Source of the DNA: Granulicella sp.
Lineage (GTDB): Bacteria; Acidobacteriota; Terriglobia; Terriglobales; Acidobacteriaceae
Direction of reading: 5' to 3'
NCBI GenBank assembly: GCA_025408425.1
Contig: JANXYX010000022.1
Coordinates: 116,937-160,989 of the forward strand
Length of the DNA stretch: 44,053 nucleotides
The notes beneath the pieces are model-generated. The model saw only the letters and a program-made list of their open reading frames with translations. It made no database searches and was not told where the DNA came from. Shown here piece by piece: positions 33,179 through 42,861 of this stretch. Both the position numbers and the translations under genes were made by a program. Position 1 is the first letter of the stretch, and every line of letters starts with the position of its first letter.

Positions 33179-36100
33179 ATGAATATCATGATTGACCGAA
33201 TTGACAAGCAAGTCCCGCAACCTGGTGCATGGCACAGGGCGGTCTATATTCTCATCGTCGCGGCGTGCTGCCTACTGAGCATGACTCCGGCGATGGCGCA
33301 ACAGACAACGGCTACGATTGTCGGCAACGTGACTGATAGCTCTGGCGCGGTGCTTGTAGGGGCAGTTGTGACTGCCAGAAATACCGCGACGAACACGGTG
33401 CGTACTACCGTCACGGATGGTGGAGGACAGTACACGCTGCCATCACTGCCCGCGGGGTCTTACTCGCTTAGCGTGGAGATGACAGGTTTTCAGGGACAGC
33501 GCATCCAGTCGCTGGTGCTGGAAGCGAGTCAGACGGCTCGTCAGGATTTCAATGTGAGCACCGGCAGGGTGAATGAGACGATCAACGTGGAAAGCGGCGC
33601 AGCCGCCGCTCAGTTGCAGACGGAAAACGGAGCTGTTGGAGCCGTCATCGACGCGAAGAAGATTGTGGATCTTCCGTTGAATGGTCGCAACTTTGTGCAG
33701 CTTGCTCAGCTGATTCCAGGCGTTAATAGTGGTACGGAGGGTTCGATCACCGTACGTCGCGCTCGTGGTTCCGTGGCGAGTACCGATGCAACGGGCGGTT
33801 CCACCGCAATTCAGGTAAACGGGCAGCGGGATACGCAGAATCGGTATTCGATCGACGGAATTGAGTCGATGGACTACGACGCCTGGACCTACAGCTTCTC
33901 GACGTCAGTGGACGCCATCGCAGAGTTCCGGGTTGACACGAGCAGCAGCAGTCCTGATGCTGGTGCCGCCGCCGGCGCAAACGTAAACCAGATTATCAAG
34001 TCGGGAACGAACGGCCTTCACGGTACGCTGTTTGAGTTCAACCGGAACAACGTATTAACCCAGACCTATGACGCCATCGCAAAGACCGACTCAACGCCTG
34101 CTCGCCTGAACCGCAACCAGTTCGGTGGGAACATCGGCGGTCCGGTCTACATCCCGCATATCTACAACGGCCACGACAAGACGTTTTTCTTCTTCAATGC
34201 AGAGACGGGTTACGGGCTGCTTGGCGCACTTCCACAGCAAGCAACTGTACCTGATGACAGCGTTCGCAACGGAATCCTTGACTCCAGCATCTTTGCCGGT
34301 ACGACCGTTCCTGTAACGGACCCCTTCACCGGGAATCCGTATCACGTCGGGGACAAGATCACCGTCAACGCGAACTCGGCAATTATGTTGAAGACGTCGA
34401 TTACGCCTAGCGCAACTGTAGCGGGTGCTCCGAGCACGAGTTCGCCGAGCAACTACTTTACTTCGCCGATCAAGACGTTGAACTATCAGCATGAATATAT
34501 CGGCCGAGTAGACCACACGATTGGTCGCCATGACACGGCGAGCGGCCACTATATCTACGACCAGACTTACAGCAACGGCCCTGCGTTCTTCGGTAATGAT
34601 AACGACAACAACAATGCAATCAGCAAGCATTTTGCGATCTCTGAAACTCACGTATTCTCTCCCGCCATCGTCAACGAATTCCGTTACGGACGTCAGAGCT
34701 TTCAAGAGTTCGAGACGTTTGGGACAACGAATAACAAGGCCTACGATATCGCGAATGGCCAGATGCAGATTCCTTTCTCTTCTTCGGATCCCCACTTCTA
34801 TGGTGGCGTAAATACCAATATCAGCGGAGCGGGCTTATCCTACCGTCTCTTTGCCGACCTGCGTAACATCGGACCCCGCGATCGCGCGAACGGTATCAAT
34901 CAGTTTGTCGATAACCTTTCATGGCAGCACAAGAAGCACTTCCTGAAGTTTGGCGTGGACGTAGGTCGCCGCACAGACTACTTCAGCCAGGCCCGCGATC
35001 CACATGGCTCGTTCAACTTCGATGGCCGTTACACCGGTTCAGCGCTACTGGACTTCCTGCTGGGCTATGTTAGTGGCGACAGCATCAATCCGACGGTAAC
35101 GAGAACGAATATTTCGAGCTTTATTCAGGCTTATACAATCCAGGACAACTGGAGCGTTACGAGAACTCTGACCCTGAACCTTGGCATCCGTTGGGATCAC
35201 TTTGCGCCCTACACTCAGGATGACGACAAGTACGCTGCCATCTACATCGGTGCAGATGGACTGAACCCTGGAGCTGTCTATACGGCAGCGAACGCACCTT
35301 ATGGCCGCGGTCTTATTCAGCCGGTTTACCACGACTTCCAGCCTCGGTTCGGTTTTGCATACCAGCCCTACGGTCAGGACAAGGTAGTTATTCGTGGAGG
35401 GTATGGGATCTACTTCACGCCTGAGATTGATAACGCATACTTCAGCATGGCAGAAGGAGCCCAGGCACAGTCTGGTGCTGCACTGACCGGAAACCCTGGC
35501 AGGACCGGTACGACTACAGCGTTGAAGCTGCCGAACATCATCTTTACCAACCCTTTCCCGGGCGTAACTGCTGGTGGGCCGCTGACCTATCCGTTTGCAA
35601 ATGCGATCGATCAGCACTTGCAGGATCAGATGACCCAGCAGTACAACCTGACAGTGCAGACCCAGTTTCCTGGGAAGGTAACGGGCGAGATCGCGTATGT
35701 TGGCGCGCGCGGCACTCACAACTTCATCTCACCGACCATCAACATACCGGTGCCGATCAATCCAGCGAGCACGACTCTGTCGGTCAACGCGAGGCGTCCA
35801 AACCAGAACTTCCTGCGAAATGTGTCAGGAGACTTCTCTACCGGTTCGTCCAGCTATAACTCTCTTCAGACGAAGCTGGAACGGCGGGTTGGACAGGGCT
35901 TGAATGTCCTGGCATCGTACACGTGGTCCAAATCGATCTCTGGATCGGGCGACATCGGCGGCATCGTCGGTGGTGGCAATTTTGGCGCGAGTCCTCTCAA
36001 CGCTTATGATCCTCGGTCAGACCGATCGATCTCTTTGTTCGATATTCCCCACCGCTTTGTCGGAACGGTGCTGTATGACCTTCCGTTCTTCCGGCATTCC

Positions 36101-36592
36101 ACCGGTATCAAGAAGCTGGTGCTCGATGGCTTCCAGGTCTCTACTATTTTGACCGCTGTCTCCGGAGATCCTGCTGCTGTAACTGATACCGCACAGACAA
36201 CCGCAACCGGACTTGCTTCTCGCCCAGATCGTGTCCTTGGGCAGCAGGCGAATATCGGTCGTGGTGGCAGAACTCCTCTTGCACAGTTCAACCAGGCGGC
36301 GTTCACTGTCGCGCAGCCAGGGGAGTTCGGCACGGCACCTCGTACCGGCGCTGTTCGGCTTCCGGGTGTGTTGAACGACGATTTTTCTGCCACGAAGGGT
36401 TTCAAGTTTGGAGAGTCGAGAAATCTGCAGATCAGGGCTGACTTCTTCAACGCGTTCAAGCACTACAACCCTGATCCATCTACGATCGGTCTAGCACGCA
36501 ACAACGCTGGAACGTTTGGCAAGATCAGCAACGGTCTTTCCGGTGGATTTGCGACTCGCGTGATTCAACTCGGTGCCAAACTGTACTTCTAA
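33179..36592 (+). CDS. Oar-like TonB-dependent receptor with carboxypeptidase-regulatory domain
   Basis: The 1137-residue outer-membrane receptor has a signal sequence ending near AMAQQ (about residue 42), a carboxypeptidase-regulatory-like domain (IVGNVTDSSGAVLVGAVVTA ... GQYTLPSLPAGSYSLSVEM), a plug domain with DLPLNGRNFVQLAQLIPGVN and SIDGIESMD, and a long barrel ending LGAKLYF. The start at 33179 has GAGG five bases upstream. The gene follows the GH92 mannosidase by 205 bases and is closed by a strong terminator. It most plausibly imports the product of neighbouring extracellular glycan hydrolases; the ligand cannot be read from sequence. It differs clearly in plug and loops from the receptor at 12152-15652, so the two are not recent duplicates. 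Confidence 0.92.
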   Translation: MNIMIDRIDKQVPQPGAWHRAVYILIVAACCLLSMTPAMAQQTTATIVGNVTDSSGAVLVGAVVTARNTATNTVRTTVTDGGGQYTLPSLPAGSYSLSVEMTGFQGQRIQSLVLEASQTARQDFNVSTGRVNETINVESGAAAAQLQTENGAVGAVIDAKKIVDLPLNGRNFVQLAQLIPGVNSGTEGSITVRRARGSVASTDATGGSTAIQVNGQRDTQNRYSIDGIESMDYDAWTYSFSTSVDAIAEFRVDTSSSSPDAGAAAGANVNQIIKSGTNGLHGTLFEFNRNNVLTQTYDAIAKTDSTPARLNRNQFGGNIGGPVYIPHIYNGHDKTFFFFNAETGYGLLGALPQQATVPDDSVRNGILDSSIFAGTTVPVTDPFTGNPYHVGDKITVNANSAIMLKTSITPSATVAGAPSTSSPSNYFTSPIKTLNYQHEYIGRVDHTIGRHDTASGHYIYDQTYSNGPAFFGNDNDNNNAISKHFAISETHVFSPAIVNEFRYGRQSFQEFETFGTTNNKAYDIANGQMQIPFSSSDPHFYGGVNTNISGAGLSYRLFADLRNIGPRDRANGINQFVDNLSWQHKKHFLKFGVDVGRRTDYFSQARDPHGSFNFDGRYTGSALLDFLLGYVSGDSINPTVTRTNISSFIQAYTIQDNWSVTRTLTLNLGIRWDHFAPYTQDDDKYAAIYIGADGLNPGAVYTAANAPYGRGLIQPVYHDFQPRFGFAYQPYGQDKVVIRGGYGIYFTPEIDNAYFSMAEGAQAQSGAALTGNPGRTGTTTALKLPNIIFTNPFPGVTAGGPLTYPFANAIDQHLQDQMTQQYNLTVQTQFPGKVTGEIAYVGARGTHNFISPTINIPVPINPASTTLSVNARRPNQNFLRNVSGDFSTGSSSYNSLQTKLERRVGQGLNVLASYTWSKSISGSGDIGGIVGGGNFGASPLNAYDPRSDRSISLFDIPHRFVGTVLYDLPFFRHSTGIKKLVLDGFQVSTILTAVSGDPAAVTDTAQTTATGLASRPDRVLGQQANIGRGGRTPLAQFNQAAFTVAQPGEFGTAPRTGAVRLPGVLNDDFSATKGFKFGESRNLQIRADFFNAFKHYNPDPSTIGLARNNAGTFGKISNGLSGGFATRVIQLGAKLYF

Positions 36593-36606
36593 CCTGAACT
36601 GCCAAG

Positions 36607-36644
36607 CAAAATGCGCTGCGAAACCGCAGCGCATTTTGTTTGGT
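36607..36644 (+). terminator. Intrinsic terminator after the second TonB receptor gene
   Basis: CAAAATGCGCTGCG, loop AAAC and CGCAGCGCATTTTG form a perfect 14-bp stem, followed by TTTGGTTT. It starts 14 bases after the stop codon at 36592. Confidence 0.93.
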
Positions 36645-36769
36645 TTAATGCGGTAAAACATCACGTCAAGGGGACTCTATGGTGCTGATTGACCTTGGCC
36701 AAGTCTGCTGTCACTGGTTTAGTCGTCAAGGGGGATAGACCTCTTGCGAACTTCCAATGGCGGTACGGG

Positions 36770-36886
36770 GCGCGTGGTGCAGGCAAGATTGGTCTGGCGG
36801 GAGTAGCTCCAGCCATCACGGCGGCTGTTTTTCACGCGACCGGTATCCGCGTTCGAGAACTACTGGTTCGGATTGAAGACTTATGA
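36770..36886 (+). pseudogene. C-terminal remnant of a molybdenum hydroxylase large subunit (XdhA/CoxL type)
   Basis: The frame ending in TGA at 36884-36886 encodes GVAPAITAAVFHATGIRVRE and then LLVRIEDL. This resembles the C-terminus of xanthine dehydrogenase/aldehyde oxidase molybdopterin-binding subunits, which typically read G-GEIG-VG-APAIANAVYHATG-RVRDLPI. Only about 38 residues are recognisable; the rest of the roughly 700-residue gene is absent and no start is credible, so it is a decayed fragment. It lies between a terminator and the lactate/glycolate operon and points to a past deletion or rearrangement here. In the fragment the usual GE active-site-proximal pair reads GK. Confidence 0.6.
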
Positions 36887-36902
36887 ACCGCCCGCATATA
36901 AT
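36873..36902 (+). promoter_or_regulatory. Probable promoter of the permease-glcDEF operon
   Basis: A perfect TATAAT at 36897-36902 is preceded, with an 18-base gap, by TTGAAG at 36873-36878. It lies 88 bases upstream of the permease start. Downstream, ACCA and TGGT arms around 36917-36930 form a weak inverted repeat that might be an operator for a GntR-type regulator. Confidence 0.5.
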
Positions 36903-36989
36903 TGGGACGCTTCGGACCAGCAGGTTGGTTTGAGGCTGTACTTATCTGACCAGCGGACAATGATGGCTGCTGCCAATTGAGGTTGATGG

Positions 36990-38654
36990 ATGTCGTCTGG
37001 CTGGCTGCAGGCCTATTTTCTGTTCGGTCAGGGACTTGCTGTCTCTGCTCTGATCGCAACGATCCCTACGCTGTTGCTGCTGTTCTTGCTCGCCGTGTTG
37101 CGAAAACCGGCCTGGATCGCTGCGGTTTCTGGTCTGATTGCGGCGTTGCTGCTGGCGATTGGCGCGTACGGCATGTCGACTGTTCATGCCCTGAGCGCGG
37201 CGGCCTATGGTGCCTGCTTCGGCATCTTTCCGATCACATGGATCGTGTTCTGGGCACTGGTGCTGTATCAGGTAACGGTTGAGACAGCCAAGTTCGAAGT
37301 CATCAAAGAATCGATTGGTGCAATTACGTCCGATCGACGTATGCAGGCGTTGCTGATTGCCTTTGCGTTTGGGGCCTTTATTGAGGGCTGTGCCGGGTTC
37401 GGAACTCCCGTGGCGGTGGCAGCTGCAATGATGGTAGGCCTCGGGTTCTCCTCGCTTTATGCTTCCTCGCTCTGCCTGCTGGCGAACACCGCGCCAGTGG
37501 CTTTTGGGTCGATTGGAATTCCGGTTATCACGCTGGCGGGAATCACCGGGTTGCCACTCGCACAGTTGAGTGGCAGTGTGGGGCGAATCTGCGCGCCGAT
37601 CTCGTTCTTCCTGCCGGCATATCTGATTCTGGTCACCAGCGGACTGTCCGCAACGCTGGAGGTGTGGCCCGCAGTATTGGTGAGCGGCGGCGCTTTCGCT
37701 ATCGTCCAGTTTCTTGTCTCAAACTTCATAGGCCCGCAGCTTACGGACATCCTGTCTTCTCTCGCCGCGATGATTGGCTTGATTGTTCTGCTGCGCGTTT
37801 GGACGCCGCGGAGCAGTAGCGAGATCCGCAATAGCAGACAGACAATGGCTCTGGCTGGAGCCGATGGCCGGCTCTCTGCGGAGAGTGTGGCACATGGCCA
37901 CCAATATTCGCCGCGCGAGGTTTTGGCCGCGTGGATGCCGTATGGGTTGCTCGTGGTATTTGTGCTGCTTTGGGGTTACCAGCCTTTTCTGAGCACCTTG
38001 AACAAAGCTTCTTTGACTTTTCCGTGGCCCCACCTTAATAACGAGATAGTTCGAACACCGCCTGTCATGAAGACTGCTGCGCAGTATGCCGCAGTTTTCA
38101 ATTTCAACTGGCTCTCGGCTTCGGGAACGGCTTGCATGTTTGCGGCAATGCTGTCTGCGCTCCTCTCCGGCATGAGGCCCGGGGCGTTTGCCAAAGTGCT
38201 GCAGATCGTGGCGTATAAGCTCATTCGGCCGACTGTCACCGTCGCATCCATGCTGGCGATGGCGTTTGTAATGAATTACAGCGGCGCGACCGGGACGCTT
38301 GGGTTGGCCTTCTCTGCAACCGGTGTTCTGTTTCCTTTCTTCAGTCCGCTGATGGGCTGGTTAGGAGTTTTTCTTACGGGCTCCGATACAGCAGCCAATG
38401 CACTTTTTGGCAACCTTCAGGTAGTCAGCGCTTCACGCCTGGGTCTAAGCCCGGTTTTGATTGCCGCTGCCAACTCGGCGGGTGGGGTGATGGGAAAGAT
38501 GATCAGCTTGCAAACGATAGCAGTAGCAGCGGCGGCGACGAATATGTCGGTTGCGGATCAGTCGAAGCTTTTTCGTTTCACGCTGCGTCACAGTATTCTG
38601 TTAGCTATGGTCGTCGGGGTCGAGGTAATGCTGTATGCCTATGTTCGGCTCTAG
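36990..38654 (+). CDS. lctP: L-lactate/glycolate permease (LctP/GlcA family)
   Basis: The 554-residue protein has about 13 membrane spans and the family blocks PITWIVFWALVLYQVTVET, AFAFGAFIEGCAGFGTPVAV, LLANTAPVAFGSIGIPV and, near the end, GWLGVFLTGSDTAANALFG and AANSAGGVMGKMIS. These carriers import lactate or glycolate with protons. Length is standard (about 550). The start at 36990 has GAGG seven bases upstream. It is the first gene of an apparent operon with glcD, glcE and glcF, so glycolate is at least as likely a substrate as lactate (the E. coli paralogue GlcA sits in the glc operon). A promoter-like TATAAT precedes it; no dedicated regulator gene is present. Confidence 0.92.
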   Translation: MSSGWLQAYFLFGQGLAVSALIATIPTLLLLFLLAVLRKPAWIAAVSGLIAALLLAIGAYGMSTVHALSAAAYGACFGIFPITWIVFWALVLYQVTVETAKFEVIKESIGAITSDRRMQALLIAFAFGAFIEGCAGFGTPVAVAAAMMVGLGFSSLYASSLCLLANTAPVAFGSIGIPVITLAGITGLPLAQLSGSVGRICAPISFFLPAYLILVTSGLSATLEVWPAVLVSGGAFAIVQFLVSNFIGPQLTDILSSLAAMIGLIVLLRVWTPRSSSEIRNSRQTMALAGADGRLSAESVAHGHQYSPREVLAAWMPYGLLVVFVLLWGYQPFLSTLNKASLTFPWPHLNNEIVRTPPVMKTAAQYAAVFNFNWLSASGTACMFAAMLSALLSGMRPGAFAKVLQIVAYKLIRPTVTVASMLAMAFVMNYSGATGTLGLAFSATGVLFPFFSPLMGWLGVFLTGSDTAANALFGNLQVVSASRLGLSPVLIAAANSAGGVMGKMISLQTIAVAAAATNMSVADQSKLFRFTLRHSILLAMVVGVEVMLYAYVRL

Positions 38655-38726
38655 TGTCAGGTGGCAGTGTTGGCGATGATCGCTAGCAGCGATGGATGAG
38701 AACTTGCAGAACGATAGTGGAGCGAT

Positions 38727-40196
38727 ATGTTGAATTCGACGATTCTCGAAGCTTTGCGCAATGCCGTGGATGGGGACGGCAAAGGGACGCAGAGCGGTCT
38801 GATTACTGCGACGAATCAGCTACAGACGTACGAGTGCGACGGTCTCACCAACTTCCGCACACTGCCTGGCGCGGTGTTGCTACCTCGAAGCACCGCGCAG
38901 GTACAGGCGATTATTCGTATCTGTGCGAAGCATGGGATTCCCTTTGTCGCTCGTGGAGCGGGTACAGGTCTCAGTGGCGGAGCGCTTCCTGCCGAGGGTG
39001 GTATTGTCATCAGCTTTGCCCGCATGACACGGATTCTGGAGATCGATATTCCCAACCAGCGTGTTGTCGTAGAGCCCGGGGTCATCAACTCGCACGTCAC
39101 CGACGCCGTTGCCGCGTACGGATATTTTTACGCTCCCGATCCGTCCTCGCAGACGGTATGCACGCTAGGCGGTAATGTTGCGGAGAACTCCGGTGGAGCG
39201 CACTGCCTGAAGTACGGCTTCACCACTACACACGTCCTTGGGCTGGAGGTCGTTCTGCCGAATGGAGAAGTGGTGACGTTCGGATCAGGCGCTCCTGACA
39301 CTCCTGGCTACGATTTGACTGGCGTCTTCGTGGGCTCCGAGGGGACCCTGGGAGTCGCGACGAAGATGACGCTTCGTATCGTCAAACGTCCTGAGGCGGT
39401 GCAGGTGTTGCTTGCAGCATTTGACTCTACGACTGCCGCCGCACAGACGGTCTCGGACATTATCGCTGCGGGCATGCTTCCGGCCGCGCTGGAGATGATG
39501 GATCGTCTCTCGGCCCAGGCGTCTGAAGCTGCGGTTCATCCCAACTACCCGGTAAGTGAAGCCCTGCTGCTGGTGGAGCTTGATGGTCCGGAAGCGGAGG
39601 TGAATGCGCAGATGCTGCAGGTTACTGCTCTCTGCCAGCAGAATGGAGCCTGGGAAGTGAGACGCGCGCAGACAGCAGAGGAGCGTGCGTTGATCTGGAA
39701 GGGTCGCAAGGCTGCCTTCGCCGCTATGGGCCGCATCTCGCCGAACTACATTGTGCAAGATGGCGTTATCCCGCGGACTGCTCTTCCGGTGGTTCTGGAA
39801 GAGATTACCCGGATGGCCGCAGCGGTTCAGCTCCGTGTGGCCAACGTATTCCACGCCGGCGACGGCAACCTTCACCCCATGGTTCTTTACGACCAGTCGA
39901 TCCCGGGGCAGGAAGAGATTGCACTCGACCTCTCGTATCGCATTCTCTATCTATGCGTGGACAAGGGTGGCTCCATCACTGGTGAACACGGCGTCGGTAA
40001 GGAGAAGCAGCAGGCGATGGGTTATATGTTTTCCGAACCTGATCTGGAGACGATGCAGCGCGTCCGCCACGCCTTTGACCCGCAGAACATTTCCAACCCG
40101 GACAAACTCTTTCCTCGAACGCGCTTCTGCGCGGAGAAGACAGGTCCCTACACGCCGCACCCGCTCGAATCGTCGGGAGTGGCGGAGTTCTTCTAA
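38727..40196 (+). CDS. glcD: Glycolate oxidase subunit GlcD (FAD-linked)
   Basis: The 489-residue protein is the FAD subunit that oxidises glycolate (or D-lactate) to glyoxylate (pyruvate). The PP-loop for FAD is at about 75-92 (VARGAGTGLSGGALPAEGG), followed by GGNVAENSGGAHCLKYG (about 148-165) and, in the C-terminal domain, VFHAGDGNLHPMVLYD and GSITGEHGVGKEK typical of the VAO/GlcD family. GGAG lies 4 bases before the start at 38727. Its stop TAA overlaps the start of glcE by one base (TAATG), giving translational coupling. It follows the permease gene by 72 bases. D-lactate dehydrogenase is the main alternative, but the split glcD-glcE-glcF arrangement favours glycolate. Confidence 0.95.
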   Translation: MLNSTILEALRNAVDGDGKGTQSGLITATNQLQTYECDGLTNFRTLPGAVLLPRSTAQVQAIIRICAKHGIPFVARGAGTGLSGGALPAEGGIVISFARMTRILEIDIPNQRVVVEPGVINSHVTDAVAAYGYFYAPDPSSQTVCTLGGNVAENSGGAHCLKYGFTTTHVLGLEVVLPNGEVVTFGSGAPDTPGYDLTGVFVGSEGTLGVATKMTLRIVKRPEAVQVLLAAFDSTTAAAQTVSDIIAAGMLPAALEMMDRLSAQASEAAVHPNYPVSEALLLVELDGPEAEVNAQMLQVTALCQQNGAWEVRRAQTAEERALIWKGRKAAFAAMGRISPNYIVQDGVIPRTALPVVLEEITRMAAAVQLRVANVFHAGDGNLHPMVLYDQSIPGQEEIALDLSYRILYLCVDKGGSITGEHGVGKEKQQAMGYMFSEPDLETMQRVRHAFDPQNISNPDKLFPRTRFCAEKTGPYTPHPLESSGVAEFF

Positions 40197-41332
40197 TGCC
40201 CGAGACTCCAGTGCGCCAAATTATTTCGCCGCAATCGACAGAGCAAGTTGCAGAGGTGCTGCGTCGCGCCAACGAAGAGAAGCTCGTCGTCGAGATCACA
40301 GGCGCTGGCACCAAGCGTCGCTGGGGCAATGACGTCGCTGCTGTCGTTCAACTTGATACCACGCGACTAACCGGCGTCCGCGAGCATAGCTGGCAGGACC
40401 TGACCGCTACTGTGGCTGCGGGGACTCCGTGGACGACGATGCAGAGCGTACTGGCCATGCACGGGCAGCGCGTTGCGCTGGATCCGCTGTGGCCGGATCA
40501 AGCCACCGTCGGCGGCGTTATTGCGACCAACGATTCCGGCTGTCTGCGCCTGAGATACGGCAGTCTCCGCGACCTGATCATTGGCATGACGGTGGTTCTT
40601 GCCGATGGAACGATCGCAAAGTCCGGTGGCAAAGTGGTCAAGAATGTAGCTGGGTACGATATTCATAAGCTGATGACAGGAGCGTTTGGAACTCTCGGCG
40701 TCATTGCCGAGGTTACGTTTCGACTGCATCCCCTGCCTAAGTCTTCGGCGACCTGGACTATCACCTCGAATGACATCAGTGTCTTGGACCGCATTCGTCA
40801 CCAACTGGCAGATTCGATGTTGTCCATCGAGGCGCTCCAACTCCGGACCCGCGATAAGGTATTCAGTCTTGACGTTAAATTTGTGACACTGCCGGAGGCT
40901 CTGGAGGAACATGCACGTCGACTACACGCGTATGTTTCGCCGCTTTCGGTGGAGGCTGGAGAAGAGAGCATCTGGCTCTCCCGTGAAGGCATGTTCGACG
41001 GTACAAGAGCAACTGTAAAAGTTACATTTCTGCCGACGCACATTGCCTCGCTTATCTCTGAAATTCAGGATTACGGTGGAAGCTGTGTTGCCCAGCAGTC
41101 TGGCACGATGATCGCGAGCATTCAACCGGACGCGGAGCGGATCGCTGCACTGCGTCAAAAGATCGAATCCGCCGGGGGATCGTTGACCGTGTTGCGTTGG
41201 CCGAATGATGCTGCGCCGCGACCCGACAAGTGGGGCCCCGGAGGCAATGCCCTTCCGCTGATGCGCGAGATCAAGCGCCGTTTCGACTCGAACAGTATCC
41301 TCAACCCCGGTCGCTTCGTCGGCGGAATCTAA
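40196..41332 (+). CDS. glcE: Glycolate oxidase subunit GlcE (FAD-binding)
   Basis: The 378-residue protein carries a single FAD-binding PCMH-type domain: VVEITGAGTKRRWGN (about 30-44), PDQATVGGVIATNDSGCLR (about 100-118) and KVVKNVAGYDIHKLMTGAFG (about 148-167), the usual GlcE signature, then a short C-terminal domain ending NPGRFVGGI. It lacks the long cap domain of GlcD, as expected. The start ATG overlaps the glcD stop by one base, and the glcF start follows the stop by two bases, so the three subunits are made together and form one membrane-associated complex passing electrons to quinone. Confidence 0.95.
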   Translation: MPETPVRQIISPQSTEQVAEVLRRANEEKLVVEITGAGTKRRWGNDVAAVVQLDTTRLTGVREHSWQDLTATVAAGTPWTTMQSVLAMHGQRVALDPLWPDQATVGGVIATNDSGCLRLRYGSLRDLIIGMTVVLADGTIAKSGGKVVKNVAGYDIHKLMTGAFGTLGVIAEVTFRLHPLPKSSATWTITSNDISVLDRIRHQLADSMLSIEALQLRTRDKVFSLDVKFVTLPEALEEHARRLHAYVSPLSVEAGEESIWLSREGMFDGTRATVKVTFLPTHIASLISEIQDYGGSCVAQQSGTMIASIQPDAERIAALRQKIESAGGSLTVLRWPNDAAPRPDKWGPGGNALPLMREIKRRFDSNSILNPGRFVGGI

Positions 41333-41334
41333 CT

Positions 41335-42702
41335 ATGGCGCATCTCACACAAATCGACCCGCCCAAACCATCCAGTTTTGACGCGCATCACGCGCCGGAG
41401 AAGTCGCTGCTTGCGGATTGCGTGCACTGCGGTTTCTGCCTTCCTGCCTGTCCTACCTATGTTCTATGGGGGGAAGAGATGGACTCGCCCCGCGGACGCA
41501 TCTACATGATGCAGAAGGCAGCAGACGGACAAGCGCCGCTTGACCAGCGTTTTAGGCAGCACATGGACAACTGCCTTGGCTGCATGGCGTGCATGACTGC
41601 CTGCCCGTCGGGGGTACAGTACAACAAGCTGATCGAAGATACTCGTGCACAGGTGGAACGCAATATCCCCCGCAGTACGGAGGACTCCCTCTTTCGCAAG
41701 TTGCTCTTCGCTACTTTTCCGCATCCCAGACGTCTGCGATGGATGGCTGCACCACTCTTTTTGTATCAACGCTCAGGCCTGCAACAATTGGTTCGTGAGT
41801 CCGGTCTTCTCAGGATGGTTCCCCGAAGATTTGCAGCAATGGAGTCCCTGCTACCTGCGGTTCCCGCGCATTTTGCGTGGAGCATGCCGGAACGCGTCAT
41901 GCCCTCTGCTGCTCCGCGCCGACGCGTTGGAATGTTGACTGGTTGTGTCCAGCAGGTCTTCTTCTCGCATGTCAACGCTGCGACGGCCAGGGTGCTTGCA
42001 GCCGAGGGCTGCGAAGTGATCGTCCCCCAGAACCAGCCCTGCTGTGGAGCGCTGATGGTTCACTCTGGCTTGGAAGAGCAGGCGGCTGCAATGGCTCGCG
42101 CGATTATCGCTCTTTTTGATAAGGCAGATGTCGATACGGTCGTCATTAATGCTGCGGGCTGTGGCTCCACGATGAAGGAGTACGGTCATCTGCTGCGTGA
42201 TGATCCGCAGTGGGCAGAACGCGCCAAAGCATTTTCGGAAAAGTGTAAGGACATCACGGAGATACTCTGTGAACTGGCTCCGATGGCCCCGCGCAATCCG
42301 CTGCCGATGCGGATTGCATATCACGATGCATGTCACCTGCGGCACGCTCAGGGCATTCATCAGCAGCCTCGGCAACTGCTTGCGGGTATACCTCTGCTCG
42401 AGGTTGCAGAGATCGCTGAGGCATCGCTTTGTTGCGGCTCCGCAGGCGTCTATAACCTTTTACAGCCTGAGCCCGCAGAGGAACTCGGTGACCGGAAGGT
42501 CACTCATCTTCTGGCGACACACTCCCAGGCAGTGGTCTCTGCCAACCCCGGATGCCTGTTGCAGATTATGAGCGGCCTGCGCCGTCGTGGTGAGAAGACC
42601 ATGCCCGCCTTCCACATGGTGGAACTGCTAGACGCCTCTATTCGTGGCCTCGCTGTGCAGGATGTTCTCCGAGGGGACAAGAGTATCTCCTTAGGGAGCT
42701 AG
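41335..42702 (+). CDS. glcF: Glycolate oxidase iron-sulfur subunit GlcF
   Basis: The 455-residue protein has two [4Fe-4S] motifs, C29-x2-C32-x2-C35-x3-C39 (CVHCGFCLPACP) and C80-x2-C83-x2-C86-x3-C90 (CLGCMACMTACP), followed by two cysteine-rich CCG domains (GCVQQVFFSHVN ... NQPCCGALMVHSG and HDACHLRHAQG ... LCCGSAGVYN). This is the electron-transfer subunit of glycolate oxidase. The frame is open upstream to 41230 inside glcE, but ATG 41335, two bases after the glcE stop, gives the expected N-terminus. No obvious terminator follows. Confidence 0.95.
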   Translation: MAHLTQIDPPKPSSFDAHHAPEKSLLADCVHCGFCLPACPTYVLWGEEMDSPRGRIYMMQKAADGQAPLDQRFRQHMDNCLGCMACMTACPSGVQYNKLIEDTRAQVERNIPRSTEDSLFRKLLFATFPHPRRLRWMAAPLFLYQRSGLQQLVRESGLLRMVPRRFAAMESLLPAVPAHFAWSMPERVMPSAAPRRRVGMLTGCVQQVFFSHVNAATARVLAAEGCEVIVPQNQPCCGALMVHSGLEEQAAAMARAIIALFDKADVDTVVINAAGCGSTMKEYGHLLRDDPQWAERAKAFSEKCKDITEILCELAPMAPRNPLPMRIAYHDACHLRHAQGIHQQPRQLLAGIPLLEVAEIAEASLCCGSAGVYNLLQPEPAEELGDRKVTHLLATHSQAVVSANPGCLLQIMSGLRRRGEKTMPAFHMVELLDASIRGLAVQDVLRGDKSISLGS

Positions 42703-42754
42703 CCTGATAGCGTCGGTCTGATCGGCATGCCGGAGCCCCAGCAGCCCTAAACGA

Positions 42755-42760
42755 TATAAT
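42755..42760 (+). promoter_or_regulatory. -10-like box before the third TonB receptor gene
   Basis: A perfect TATAAT lies 101 bases upstream of the receptor start, in an intergenic region where a promoter is needed. No good -35 box is found at the right distance. A 10-base palindrome, CGGCATGCCG, at 42723-42732 lies just upstream. Confidence 0.35.
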
Positions 42761-42861
42761 CCGCAAGTGTCACGATCATGGTCCAACCGTGCAGCTTGTG
42801 TGGCTGCCACCCTATGAATAAAGGCGATCGAGATTTGAACCGTAGATTTAGGAGCAGAGGC

